Notes: a model not told the origin generated them from the letters alone. A stretch of 64,000 nucleotides of DNA from Melampsora larici-populina 98AG31 (GCF_000204055.1 NW_006768789.1:463858-527857), one strand, 5' to 3'; positions 11,372 through 23,643 are shown, counted from the first letter of the stretch. A program made the numbers and translations.

Positions 11372-13315
11372 TCATTCCAAGTTTGTCACATATCGGTTTT
11401 GTCCAAATCCTGCAGTACCACTTCCTGGAGGACCAGAAGGTGAGGCACTGGGATACCCAGATCCACTGATTGTACTACTGTAAGTAGGAGACCGATCAAC
11501 ACTTCTATAAAAACATACATACACAATTCAACAGTTAGTAAGCTTCCAGAGACACAAGCATCGAAAAGGGAAGAAATCACTCACCCAACCTCATTTTTAC
11601 TTGTCCTTTTCTGTACATTTAAAGGTTGTACGAGACCAGATTTTGATCCACCTTCTTCGGTCTCATAAGAGGGCTCATTCATTGATTGCGAGTCTTTAGG
11701 ACCACTTACAGGAATTGAATTACTAGGTGGTGGTACACGACGGAAGGCACCAGCATTAGTCGTCCGATTGTCTTGTGAGTATCCACTTCCATTCGTAGAC
11801 AAGTTTGAGGCGCGATGAACAGGTAAATGTGATGGATCATGACCATGTGTAGCTTGAGTTGGTGCAGTATGAGACCCAGATTCGTTCGAGCCCGCATGAT
11901 CTTGTTCATGAGGCCAAGGTTGTTCCTTGGGAGTGTTTCCTGGCCCGGTTGACACTGGTTGTCCATCTGCACCACGTACATAGAATGCAGACTCATCATA
12001 ATCTTGTCGAAGACGAGCGGCAGCTGCTGCGATCGGATCAGGATCAAGGTGAGGAGACGATGAGGAGTCTTGTGGATCGCGTATCATCGGATTCAATTCG
12101 AGTCTAGGCGGTGGAGAGTACGCCCGGCGGCTTTCATTCTTGTGTGGTGATGAATTGGAAGGAATCGGATCAATTCCGGCATAAGCACTGTCTGGAGCTT
12201 GTGAATCACGAGCGTAGGCTGGTAAGTGATTATTGTGGTTATTTTCATTTGAATATTTTTGGTCTAGACCTGGATTCCCTGAGCTAGGGGGTGGAGCTTG
12301 ACTGGGGGGGTGAGGATGAAGATGAGATGGAGGTGGGCTAAATAATTGATTTGTTTGAGTGTAGTCTGGACTGATTGCATGAGGAGGTTCATTAGGGTCG
12401 ACCTCATTGAGTACACCAGCTGGTGAAGGATTAAAGATCACTTCCGTTAAACACCGCTGTGCTTCTTCCAAGATTGAAGAAGTCTTCATGGTCGATTGAT
12501 AAGGTGCTCTAACGCCTCCGATTGGTGTACGATCAAAGGGCACTTCTGCTACTATCATCTTCCCCAATTCGCAGATGATGGTCATCTTTTCAGCCAATTC
12601 GAGCATGGCTCCTAATCGTAATCCCATGCCCTCTCGTACGGTGTCTCGTTTGAAATCAGATAGTCTAGCTTCTTCACTTGAGACTGAATGCTCTAAACTG
12701 ACATACTCGCTTCTGAACTCTTGTAATTTGGTAGTAAGACCAGGTAAATCTTTATTCTCCGTACTCATTTTAGTAATCTGACCGAAAGGAAAAAATGAAT
12801 CAATAATGTTTCTAAAACGAAAGTGAAAAATCAATTGACTCACTTTCTTTTCCAAGGTCATAATCTTACCTTGAACTGTATCTTTATTTTTCTTTAAAGC
12901 TGTTAAGTTTTCTTCTCTCATCCTTATACTTTTAAAATGAATTCGATAAGTTCCATCATGATCAGAAAAACGTGATTGAGCATCAGAAAGATGTCCAAAT
13001 AAGATGGCTAATTTTGATAAGACGTCTGCTAAGTCATCGCCTTCACCTAAACCCCACTCTTTTAGTGCATCAGCTGATTTTCGATAATCTATCGAAAGTT
13101 TAGAGGATCTGTTGAATCAAATTTTGAAAAAAAACTTTTTTTGTCAATTTATGATTTTCTTTCAGTTTTATGATTCAATGATGTTTTTCTTACGAATTGA
13201 TTAGACTCTTTTCGGTTGAAATGATTTCTGCAAGGTTCTTTATATCTCTCGGGGCTAGAGAGAGCATATTATTATGTTGAAGTCTTGCTTTCGCGTCACT
13301 GAGGAATGAAGCCAT
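11372..13315 (-). CDS. PIL1: Eisosome core protein, Pil1/Lsp1 type BAR protein
   Basis: Pil1/Lsp1 proteins polymerise under the plasma membrane and shape the furrows called eisosomes. Four exons (13315-13194, 13108-12844, 12777-11585, 11504-11372) give 570 residues. The N-terminal BAR region (about 1-250) is recognisable from the LSLAPRDIKNLAEIISTEKSLI start, the helix EWGLGEGDDLADVLSKLA, the heptad-like MREENLTALKKNKDTVQGKI and the typical LRLGAMLELAEKM segment. The last roughly 300 residues are a Pro/Ser/Asn/His-rich tail, longer than in yeast Pil1, ending in FGQNRYVTNLE. The exon 3 donor was placed as GG|GTGAGT because only that phase continues into the Ser/Tyr-rich last exon. I am sure of the family. 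Pil1 and Lsp1 cannot be told apart here. Confidence 0.9.
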
Positions 13316-14106
13316 GATGATTAATGTAAAGAAGTCAAGATTTAGCTATGTATTGGTTTTTGGTCTGGAGACTGGAACTGATGACCAAATGATCGCTCAA
13401 GAGTGGCGGTGCAAAGGTTTATTCGCAAAACTGATTGCGGTCCGGGTCTGTATTTACCGAGACCGAGGCCAGACTCCTTGAGCACAGCTTCACCAGCTTT
13501 TCAGCTGAGTTTGGCGACCTCCATGAAAATTCATCCATGATCACCCGTAAACTCGATTACGGGTGGTTACAAAAACGCTAGAAAGTTTTTTTACGCACAG
13601 TTAAAGCGCGAAAATTTTCCCGCATCGCAGTCTTGTTGTTGGAAAAATTCACTCATTATTATCTCGTGTCTCAACTTATCTCAATAAGTAAAAGCCAATG
13701 TTCGCTCATACAGAGCATCTCATCCAAAATGCCATCCAATGGGATCTTTTGTTCTGACTGTTTGACTTCAGTAGTGACATCTGACTGAATAACAATGCGG
13801 CGCCCGCTGCCAAAATAGCTAGTCTCCAGAATAGCAGAGTTTGTAGTAATGCAAGTGATTGTCTGTAAACATCTGTGAAAAGAAGATATCGAAATGGAAA
13901 GGTTGCGCGATGAAATGAAAGACAAAGCACTTGAAAAACATAGAATGTAAGGAAGGGTATCTCCTATCATTGGTCATAAAAATATCAAACGATTGAACAA
14001 AGGTAGCCGGCTGGCTAAAGTACACGTAAACTGACATCGTGAGCGAAGGTGTTAAAAGATTCTCATCTATCTCGCCCAATTCTTGACATGGAAATAGGGC
14101 ACTTGA
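13316..14106. other. Intergenic, with one possible transmembrane coding remnant
   Basis: Between the Pil1 promoter and the 3' end of the seven-helix protein gene. On the minus strand near 13700-13870, one frame reads a hydrophobic helix (LLFWRLAILAAGAALLFSQM) preceded by VYRQSLALLQ. An upstream piece (MSVYVYFSQPATFVQSFDIF) lies at about 13975-14040. I found no splice that joins the two cleanly, so a small membrane-protein gene is possible but not called. Confidence 0.3.
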
Positions 14107-16428
14107 TTAAGTAGCCTCACTTGGAGCGAGAGAAGTTTTCTCAGCTGAACTATGAGTTTTTTCATTAATTACTCGAGTAAGATAGCTGGTACGAGAAGCG
14201 TTGGATTTGGTATACACTTGGTCCATTCTGTCACTGAGCTTGATCCCGTCATCGTCTGATATCGAAGTTGACTTTGTAGGTAGAACCTGACACGCTAGCA
14301 TCCGATTACTTGAGGCCAGTCTGCAACCCATTGCACTGAGTAAAATGTTAGCCCGCAAAGACTAAGTAGTAAATCAGAGAAAAGTCGTCTCACATGTTAG
14401 CAGCCAAAGAAGCTACCAATCCAAGCGTCTTAAATTTAAAGGAAATTTAAATTAGAAAGGGTCAGGCAGATATCAGTATTGGTTTTCTGCCTCGATCACC
14501 TTGTTTGTCAGGAAGGAGTACTTACCAATTCAGGAACAATCACCGATGTCGATGAAAGCAAAAGCTCAGCATCAGAGGTTGTAAGAAACTACATTTTCAA
14601 ATTGGAAGACTATTCTCAGATCGCAAGTCTTATTTGAGCATTAGGTTTTGAGGTATATGCACTCACCACCCAGATAAACACTGGGACATAAGAGCTTAAC
14701 CATACCAAGAGAAAAGCTGCTTCGATGACGATAGATTTCATCTCTTGTTGGTAGGTTTTTCTCATAAGGCGCGCAGGATCGATGGCCATCTCTAGGGACC
14801 TTGCGCTTCGCTGAAAAGCTTGAGAATGTTTATAAGCCAAGAAGACAAAGATGACATACGTCTGTAAACGATTGCTTTGGTCAGAATCCAATACTTTGTC
14901 ACTTTTATCCTTGTTATACTATAGTCAGCTCAAGAAGACTACAAACAAACAATTATCAGTGTGAAATCGAGAGTTCCAAGGGCGTAGTGGGTTCGCTTGA
15001 ATTTTTTTGCCAGTTGATGCTAGTTTGACAGAGACCAAGATGAATACAGCTCGATTCAGAATATCGGAGCCAACGATGTGACCTCAAGACTCACATAAAG
15101 AAGTGGAAGTTTTGCTAAAGGGTCTAGGATTGGGTTCAGTGTATCCCATGAGAAATTCATAGCTTCCGACGAAGAAGCCGCCATTCTCAGTCCATCTGCT
15201 ACTTTATCAATAATATCCAGAATTTGATTATGGGCGCGATAAGCTGGAATATATAGGGCTGGTAAACCTATGTATTGTGATCATCCGAGCTTTCAGTATT
15301 CGACTCTGAGATCGTGGATGATATCGAAAGAGACCCACCTGTAAGGACTGAAACGCCAAAGAAGATAAAGCTTCCATTCAGTGTGTTTGTTACCCACTTG
15401 GGCATACCACAATGAGTAGCCGTGTGATCTGTCCTATGCGTAGGATCCCATATCGCGCGAACGCGGTTGGAAATGATCCCCCACACGGCACACCTGTAGT
15501 TTGGTCAATGTCAGTAAGATAAGTAAAACTTAATTTCGAGTCATCAAAGTCAAGCGAACCAAAATGTAAATCCACTTATCGGAAACCGGTACCATTCGAG
15601 AAGAAGTTTGCCACGGATTGGAATTTCATTGAAATCTATATATAATTGGCAAGACATGTCCACAATGGTGACTGTTTGCATAATGATGATTAATAGCGTC
15701 TTCTTTTTATGTAGCAACTAGGTCATGCTACTGACGCCCGGCGTATACAGCACATCCAATCGAGTCCAGCAGCACTCGATCAGGCTTGAGAAGACCACCT
15801 AAAGCAAAAACAATTACAGCATCAGTGAATGGCCATGGTTTTTGTGAAGATATGATATCCAAACTAAGATGGTCATTAAAATGTCTCACTTCTGGCCTTT
15901 TTTATGAACCAGTAGCTTCCCCTCTGTATATGTGTCTTCACAATACATAGCGACACCAACAACAAGCTTGATGCGTGAGGTATATAAGGCAATGTTTTGA
16001 GAAACACATATCTTGAGTGTACTTGCGATCGAAAGGAATAGAAACGTACGTGATATGTGCTAAGAGAAATACCATCAACACAAAAGACATCCACCTTGGA
16101 TTACACTGTTTGATTTTGTGTCAATTTTTTGTGTGGTTTGATAAAGTTCAGAGATACGTTTGCCGCAAGAAAGGAAGTATATTGAAATCGTCAGGAAGGT
16201 TCAGGCAGCACACCAATGCTTGAAGGAAAATCTTACCGCCGAAGCTTTCTTGTAGAGGAAGGGGATCAGGGCATCGTAGACATTGGTGTTGGGTGGAAGT
16301 GCCGCTATGAAGGCCGAGATTCCTGTGCCGGAATGAGCCTGTGTGGATCAGAAGACAACGCACGAGTGCTGAGCACCTTTGAAAAGTAGGTCAAGCTTGA
16401 ACATATGTCTTACAGTTGCTTTAATCAT
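14107..16428 (-). CDS. Putative seven-transmembrane, GPCR-like membrane protein
   Basis: I could not name a family. Thirteen short exons join in consistent phase into about 462 residues, starting at MIKAT and ending in SLAPSEAT. Hydrophobic segments in order are WMSFVLMVFLLAHI, HASSLLLVSLCIV, FPISGFTFWCAVWGIIS, FIFFGVSVLTGLPALYI, YALGTLDFTLIITYVIFVFL, IVIEAAFLLVWLSSYVPVFI and LLLSSTSVIVPELTLGLVASL. A basic loop (ARLMRKTYQQEMKS) precedes the sixth, and a Ser/Thr-rich soluble tail of about 70 residues follows the last. This topology fits a fungal GPCR-like receptor. It lacks the IPLPWH-type motif of Ste3 pheromone receptors, so that was not called. Exon boundaries were placed only by phase and hydrophobicity. 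The N-terminal exon and the first helix are the least certain. Confidence 0.55.
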
Positions 16429-16928
16429 TGTAACGATTGAGAAGTGAAAGTCAGATGAAGGCGCCAGTGGAAGTTAAAAGACTATCTGGAAAGAGGGATT
16501 GGGATACTCCAGTCAGACTCAACACATGGCTGACTCCTGGCCTTTTCATTCCCTGAAGCAGCGGGAGTTCCGCGTTGGTAAATTTGGCCGGGGTCTGTGG
16601 CCGGAAATTGCAGGCGGAAGCGTGAATCTAAATCATGTCATGGAATCGCAGGCGGAAAGGCGGAAGCATGCTAAGAGCATCTCCAACGGTGGTTTGCAAA
16701 CGTAACCATTCGGACATACACGTAAGCTGTATGTTAAGTTTGCAGTACTTGGTCAAAAAACAACCCTCGGGGTCTGAATCGGTGACAGCTCACCGACCCA
16801 GCTCACCATGCGTGTGAGGTTCAATTTTCAGCAAACCATGTTTCAAACGTAACGTGTACAGGTGTTCTTCAGAAAATTGTCCTCCAGCGCCAAGGGCAAG
16901 GTCTTGGGAAATGACACACTCCCATGCT

Positions 16929-16952
16929 CAGGTCCGCAAATTTGCGGACCTG
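16929..16952. repeat. Perfect 24-bp palindrome
   Basis: The sequence runs CAGGTCCGCAAA then its exact reverse complement, TTTGCGGACCTG, with no spacer. Its function is unknown. It could be an element fold-back or a dyad binding site. Confidence 0.85.
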
Positions 16953-17566
16953 GCTGAACAATCTGAAAAGCGATCTCCCATCGCCTTTTGGCCAATCGAT
17001 GACTAAAATAATTGTCCATATGTTGAACTCGTTGCGTATTGTGACAACAAGACTGGAAGTTGGAACTGGTTTTGACATACGGGAATGGTACAGCTATTCC
17101 AGCAATTAATGTCACCCCCCAGCTTGCTTTTTTTTTTAGCCGGAGAAAAAAAAACTTCGCCGGGGTAGAAGTAACTCGATATGAATTGCAAATAAAGCTG
17201 GGCGTGGAATAATGAGTATGATGGTTCAGTTGGTAAAGCTTGACAAAATCATTGCGCCATGGTGGTGGTACCTATGTAGCACCCTGTCAAAGCTCCCTCT
17301 TCAACCTCAACTCAAATTCCCATCTCAACATCACTAAAAGAGTCCCAAATAAGTAACCTGACTCAAGCCATCATCCAAAAATGGCAAACAATCACTCTAG
17401 ACCAATACCGAGGTACACCCACATTTCTTTTCTATCAACTGCATACTTTTGAATTGCTCATGACATCTTTGTTATCAATTTTGTCAGCTCTGCCGAGTTT
17501 TTTTCCCCACAGGACCAGATCATGTCCATGGTGAAGAGTCACCTCAAGATGCTATAGCATCAGATA

Positions 17567-17666
17567 TGTACTACTGTTGTTCTCGAAAAGCTTGTCCGAG
17601 TTTTCCCGCCAAGCTGCTCCAGTCTTGCGGGCAAACTTGGACAAGCTTTTCAAAAACGACAGTACA
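17567..17666. repeat. Long imperfect hairpin (MITE-like fold-back)
   Basis: The left arm at 17567-17613 and the right arm at 17624-17666 are reverse complements with a few mismatches around a 10-bp loop. The core AAAAGCTTGTCC is paired in both arms, as are TTTTCCCGCCAAG and CTTGCGGGCAAA. This is typical of a small fold-back element. No TSD was identified. Confidence 0.7.
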
Positions 17667-17751
17667 CCCGTGAGTATGTCATTGGTTTTTAATTGAATCT
17701 TGAAGTTGCTCATGTTAGGCTTGACTGACTAATGCCCCACGTTGACATATA

Positions 17752-18661
17752 GGGCGCGTTCACTTAAGCCGGCTTTGGAGAAATCGCTTTCTACTTGACC
17801 GCTTTTCTACATGTAGAAAAGCGAATTTTGTAAAAAAATGAAATTTCAAGTTTCTTGACAAAAGAGGTCATGAAGTGTTTGATTAAAGAGAAATTAAGCG
17901 AAGTTTTCATGTGTAGATCATGTTGATCTCTTTCCGTTCTTTACTAAATCATCTCAACGCTTATCATCAACTTCAAGATCCTTCAATCGACATTAAAGCA
18001 TTCAATACTGGACTCAACATTGTCCTGCTACACCTACTATCATCTTAGATCACGTTTCTCAACCTCTGAGTGATGGCAAAGACCCTATATTCTCTTACAA
18101 AACAAGAATCATCATCAAACTTGTCAATTGCGTGCACTTTCTCAAATCGATATGTACTCCTGCTTGTTGTTCATCTGAAAACAGAAGTCGTTTAGAAAGT
18201 CACGTCAAATACAACACAGTCTCCAATCGACTCTTCCTCATTTATTGGATTTGGCATGCTGTATAAGGTGACTTGGGGTGAGAATGAGAAACAAAAATCG
18301 AATGATCGATATACAAGCTGAATTGAGAATGGGATCGATCGAGGATGGTGATGGAGGATGGGTTTTGAGAAGGATTTTGAGAGGGTTCTGTACGGTGGAA
18401 GGTACCTTGTATTTCAGGAAAAGTGTATATACATATCAATTGGCAGGAAAGGTTGAGAAAATAAATCACAGAATTTGATTTCTAGAGGGAAAAATGTGAT
18501 ATTATCGAATTCTTGGAAAGCGATGAAAAAAGCCTTTTTTTAAGCATTCTGTGATTTACAGAATGCTTGTAAATAAGAAATCAAACGCATTCCACAGAAT
18601 GTGAATTCTCAACATTCAAAAAAGCGATTTTTTGCAAAAATGTGCTTAAGTGAACGCGGCC
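17752..18661. mobile_element. MITE-like element, 910 bp, 3-bp TSD ATA
   Basis: The ends are inverted repeats matching at 16 of 17 positions: GGGCGCGTTCACTTAAG at the left and CTTAAGTGAACGCGGCC at the right. ATA flanks both sides (17749-17751 and 18662-18664). A 3-bp AT-rich TSD with G-rich termini fits non-autonomous PIF/Harbinger elements. There is no transposase ORF. Inside lie a perfect 24-bp palindrome (17800-17823, CGCTTTTCTACA plus reverse complement) and, near 18543, a stem GCATTCTGT/ACAGAATGC with a 5-bp loop. Confidence 0.8.
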
Positions 18662-18889
18662 ATAGACATACTGGGTCCAACTCCTCCGCCTATGGATACA
18701 ACACACCCAGCAATCCAACAAGCCCATGGTTCAATGATTGGCATCGTGGAATGAATGTTTCGTCCGTCGAGGATCGACACCTGTCAATCAACAAGTTGGA
18801 TCATGTAATGATTTGAAATATGGAAAAGAAAATATGTAATCGCGAAGAAAGTTAGAAGAATCCAAATGTGTAAAAACAAAGAGTTGTGA

Positions 18890-19645
18890 GAGCATCCCCA
18901 CCAATCCTGAACCGCAACCAGTCATACAGGGCAGTATTTCCGACGTGTGACACGTTGTATTTTCCCTTCAGGAAGGGCAACGGCCACCGGACACCCTGGA
19001 CCAGACCGTAACCCTTCCTCCGCGTTCTTACGCACGCCATGTTAAACATAGCAGCACGTACGTTGACCTGATGGTGGCCTATCATCATTATACATATGAT
19101 TCATTCCGAACGAGATGGAGCGAGGGAATAGATGCGTGCAAACTTAATGATGTTCTTGACCTTTTCTAGGCGAGAGGTGGAAATAAGATGTGAGCAAGCG
19201 GATGCAGTGAATAATGTTTGTGTGGCTTTATAACCTTTGGACAACAAACTCAAACTTACCCTCTCAATGCCTCTACTTTTTTTCCTCCCAGTCAATGCTC
19301 ACATTTGGCTTCAAGATGAATAATTGACATATCATTGTGGAAGGTATTTATCGTATTACCACTGCCACAACAATGATAAAGTTATTTTAATAGAAAACAA
19401 TGTATCGAATGGGGCAAAATTAGTTACACGGTTGCTCAAATCGTGTAACACAAGCTTTTGAGACGCCCCCGAAGAACCTGAGGGTCAAGACCGAGAGACC
19501 TGGTGCTGATGTCGAAAAAACTCGGACAGCTGCCCTACGGTGGGAGTTTATTTCACTGGTGGATCGTGAAATCTGAATTCTGACCTGGACATGTCAAATA
19601 CACGTTACGTGAATTGACAGTCCAGGGTCGCTGGTGGCGATGCTC
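18890..19645. mobile_element. MITE-like element, 756 bp, 3-bp TSD TGA
   Basis: The termini GAGCATCCCCACCA and TGGTGGCGATGCTC are inverted repeats with one mismatch. TGA precedes the left end (18887-18889) and follows the right end (19646-19648). GAGCATC termini with a TNA duplication are characteristic of PIF/Harbinger MITEs. The small internal open frames match nothing I recognise. Confidence 0.75.
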
Positions 19646-19648
19646 TGA

Positions 19649-20233
19649 TAGGAGTGGAAATAGGTTGTGATGGAGATAATTATCTAGAAGTAAACAAAAA
19701 AGTGGGAGCAATGAAAGCACCTAAGATTCATAGCCTTGAAAAGAAAATAACGATGAGATCACAGAGTCGATTATGCAATAGAGATCCCTCAAGACCTTAA
19801 TTCAAAGTTACTTCTGCAGATCCGCGATGAGATTTGAGGTACATATTGATAAGCCTTTTTTCAGTGTAGGTATATACTGTCAAACTGACAAAGGATGTCA
19901 CAAGGAATGGTTTTGAGCACGCATATAGACTCTAGAGTGAACGAAGACGAGATGGCCGGTCAAAGAGTTCTTGAAAGACATCATCAGTTTGAATTTCACA
20001 GATTCCGATCAACTTGAATCCTATTTGGGTATGATCGCTCCTTGGTAATTGGATTTCAAGCATGATACATCCTATCGACTAGACTCTCGTAACATGCATA
20101 TGAGAAAGAGTCGTCAGTTTTCTTGTTGACCGAGTGCGAATTAAAACAATTCTTCATACTTCACATCTGGCGATATATTTACTTGACCTTGCATCCGTCA
20201 CGGTTTCAATCTCTATCATCAACAGTTTTTTGT
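19649..20233. other. Intergenic, upstream of the FHA-kinase
   Basis: Presumed promoter and 5' leader of the kinase. No distinct motif was recognised beyond a pyrimidine-rich stretch just before the start codon. Confidence 0.4.
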
Positions 20234-22971
20234 ATGAGTATGGCTCCTTCCGTGGCCATTCAGTCTTCTCTTGCTTCCAATTCTCTTTCTACGCACTCTC
20301 AAAAGAGAAGCGATCCTTCGCATCTTATTCGTAAGAAGAAAAAGCCATTGCTCATCACATCTGAGAGTTCAGACCATATTCCTCTTACTCGCTTCTCCGC
20401 GTCCAATAATCGAAAACGACCCATAAACATGGTGTCAGGTGGTCCAAGTGATGATGATCACAACAGGCAGACCTCTTCTCTCTTGGCTAATTACGGAAGC
20501 TTGTCATCTAGTTTGGTCGAAATGAGTCTTCCCATTCCAAAGCCAACTGATCAAACATCTCACAAGGCTTCGAACCCTCCATCAGTACCACCAGTACCTG
20601 GGGAAGCCGGTAGGATAGTTTCTTCGGGTGACACGGGCAACATCATAAGTGAGTCATTCAGGCTTATCAGGAATTGTTTTTCTCATTGCTGATCTCAAGG
20701 GCTTATACGTATGTAGTTATTATCATCAAGGTTGATGAAGGACCTTTTCGAGTTGGAAGAAATTCCAATGCAGACCTGACCATTAATAAACCCACAATCT
20801 CATCTTGGCATTGCAAGCTGTATGCGGTTCGTCGCGTTCTTCAATCCTTTTATTCCTTTCAAACTATGTGGGTGAGGGTTAAACGGTAGACCTAATATCA
20901 GCTCTTTGAAAATCAGATTGAGTGCGACACTGGCGAGCGGTTGGTTTGCCTTGAGGTAAAGTCATTTTTGCCTTGTATGCGCGTGGACCACGATTGTTTG
21001 ATTTTTACTCAACTATCTTTGCTCATAGGATACATCCACAAATGGTATTCGCTATAATAGTCAGGTTGTTCACAAGCGCGCTGTGATCCTTAACAATAAA
21101 GATACCATAGAGCTCTCGGGTGAAAGTTGGTGATCTTTTCTCGAATGCCTAGACTTGCAAAAGCTGAACAGCTCTTGTTTCTAGAGTTTACATATTTTCA
21201 CTCATCTCCGCCAGGACAATGGCAAGGCGTTCACACACTACCAGGAGAAGATTATAAGAAGCCCTTCGGGTCCTTTGTGAGTATCTCCACAAATTATCAG
21301 TTGTTCTCGCTGACATAGTTGTACATTTTCTCTCCTCAAAGAAAATTGGACCGTACATGGTCACCGAACGTGTACTGGGATCTGGTTTCTTCAGCGTTGT
21401 CCATCTGGCGCTCGACACATCGAAATCTAATCGGCAAATTGCTTGTAAGATCATTCGTCGTCGGATGCCGACGAGGGGTGGCCCAACCCAAACAGCAAAG
21501 TTTCGCCAGGTACTCAACCAGGAGGTTCAGTTGAACGCAAGCCTCAACCATGTATGCTGGTATCCTTCTTCACATCAAAAACTATCATTCATCTCATCTA
21601 TCACTACGCTTATTCTTCGGAATCGTTTGGCAGCCCAATATCAATCGTATCCTTGATCTTAAGGAGGATCCAGAGAAGATGTAAGTTTAAACGAGGCTCG
21701 AGTGGAAGTATGCCTAGACACTGAATGTAAGTTTGACCTCAGATACCTTTTCCTGGAGCTTGTTACCGGCGGAGATCTATTCGGTTACGTCGTACGCCAT
21801 AAGAGACTTGCAGTTCCAGAGGCACAATTTATACTTTACCAGCTCCTGAAGGCAGTTATAGTACGTAGCCTGAGTAGCATTTGGTGTCTACAGAGGCAAA
21901 TTTCACCCAATATCACTGGTTTTGGTTGCTGATTTCTCTTCGGACTTGTCATATAGTACATGCATGACGTAGCACATATATCTCACCGTGGTAGGGTCTC
22001 CCGCGAACATGATTGAACGGGTGATTGATGATGCTGAAGTAAACTTACCTGTTTGCCATTCAGATCTTAAGCCCGAGAATATTCTCCTCGCAAGCGTTGG
22101 GCCAGAGCCGAGAGTCTTGCTTGCTGACTTCGGAGCAGCGCGGCTGGCAGATAAGGCATTTTGTAGTATGCAAGGTACGATGTCATACGCAGCTCCGGTA
22201 AGTGGGATCATCTTCGGCACCTCGCCGCATGATATATCTTCCGTTGAATCAGCAATCATTCTGACCTTCATCTTTCGCTCATAGGAAGTTCTTACAGTTT
22301 ATACACGAACAGAGGGTATGTAGGTTGCAAAACACGTTTTTTGCAGTTCAAGTTATGCATTTATCGCTGCTCTCCATACGCCCAAATTCTCCATTTGCAG
22401 GATATGATGGCAAGAAGGCAGATGTATGGTCTCTGGGAATCTGTCTTTACATGATGTTATGGTAATGTTCCGCATCTTGTCTTTAGACCATCAGAATACA
22501 AAGCTGACTAGGACTGACTCTGTAGTGGATGTCACCCTTTTGACACTGGTGCCACAAGCTCTGGTTCTGGTCGTCAGACTGTGGGGGATAAGTTGCGAAT
22601 ACATCTCAATTCCGATGAAGTAGGCTTTGTGAAGACCGTTCTGGGAAAAGATTGCAGAAGGAGAGCTTTCACAAATCTGGCACATCGTGAGGGTAAACCA
22701 AATTTACCTTGATTATCTCTTTCTTCTCAGTCCATGAAACAAAATATTGACTTCGAAACTCATTTTAGCTAAATCATTGTTGAAAAAAATCTTTGAGTCT
22801 GATCCGAAAAAACGCTGCTCGGCGGCCGAGATCATGGAAGATGACTGGATCACCGGATCTCTGGAAGTCTTGAAGAAAAAGTATCAGTTAAGGGTACTAG
22901 ATTTGATTGATGATTCAAAGAGTGAAAACAATATCCTGGACAGTCCTGCATACAGTAAGATATTGAAATGA
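20234..22971 (+). CDS. FHA-domain Ser/Thr protein kinase, Chk2/Rad53/Cds1-like
   Basis: Checkpoint-type kinase, expected to act in the nucleus in the DNA-damage or replication-stress response. Fourteen exons fit in phase (20234-20648, 20717-20826, 20917-20955, 21029-21119, 21215-21276, 21342-21551, 21634-21680, 21743-21860, 21957-21990, 22064-22197, 22285-22315, 22401-22461, 22526-22692, 22769-22971), giving 573 residues. A Ser-rich basic N-terminus (1-138) is followed by an FHA domain (about 139-225: FRVGRNSNAD, SSWHCKLYA, DTSTNGIRYNS). The kinase domain starts at about 240: glycine loop LGSGFFSVV, K275 in IACKII, HRDLKPEN (D376), DFG (D397), a split APE, and DVWSLG. No second FHA domain or long SQ/TQ cluster is seen, so it resembles Chk2/Cds1/Dun1 more than full-length Rad53. 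Start chosen: ATG AGT ATG GCT, the first in-frame ATGs. Exons of 31, 34 and 39 nt are notable. Confidence 0.9.
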
Positions 22972-23643
22972 AAGGGCATCTAGCCACAAGCGGCTAAAGT
23001 GAAGAGAAATGATGGGACCATGACATGAGCTTTTCATGTACTTTTTACTATTTATGTCCATATGATTTTGGCAAATATATCATTTGTAAAACTTCTCTCA
23101 ATTGGAAACTTTTTGTCCTTTGAGAAGAGTTTTTAACAAATCTACAAGATCATATGCAGCTAAGCCGTGGCCCAGATGGAAATCAGGAGCGGAGATGAAA
23201 AGATCAAAGAAAGCAGTCAAAGTTGTTTAAGCTAGCTACAAGGGCAAGTACGTGGTCAATTTGTGATTGAACATTCTTGGAATGGCTTCGATTGATTTGT
23301 GAAAGGAGGAAATGTACATATGATAAAAGCAGCAAGAAACAAGAATAAGCAGCCCAAATAATCCCATCAAGTCTGGGAACATCTTGGTACTAGAAAAATA
23401 GTGGAATCACAGTTGAGGGAAAGAGGCTGTGCTTGAAGGAAGACTTATTCAAAGGGTAGGTGATTAATTTTATTCTACACAGTTCTCACCTTGATACCAT
23501 TTTTGACAGACTACCAACAAGGAATATACCATGGTATCATTGCTGAGAAATCTACCAGCATGGACAGTGACAAGGCCTATCAGATGAGCTGAAAGGAAAG
23601 CTATTTTTGGTTCACAAACAAGGAAATCACCAAACACATTTCT
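22972..23643. other. Intergenic between convergent genes
   Basis: 3' flanks of the kinase (+) and of SP-repeat-RING copy B (-). No further signal recognised. Confidence 0.4.

Larger units (their letters stand above)
16429..17751. other. Intergenic with palindromic DNA
   Basis: No gene recognised. A GAGCATCTCCAACGG motif at about 16677, preceded by TAA, looks like one terminus of a PIF/Harbinger-type MITE, but no matching opposite end was found. A perfect palindrome and a long hairpin are listed separately. Confidence 0.4.

Noticed and set aside
14107..16428. Ste3-type pheromone receptor
   Set aside because: Seven helices are present, but the characteristic N-terminal IPLPWH-like motif and the usual spacing are absent.
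16677..16860. Single GAGCATCTCCAACGG terminus preceded by TAA
   Set aside because: It looks like a MITE end, but no inverted partner GATGCTC-TAA was found downstream.
17221..17290. tRNA-like A-box word (ATGGTTCAGTTGGTAAAGC)
   Set aside because: No B box (GGTTCRANNCC) or cloverleaf-compatible arms follow within range.
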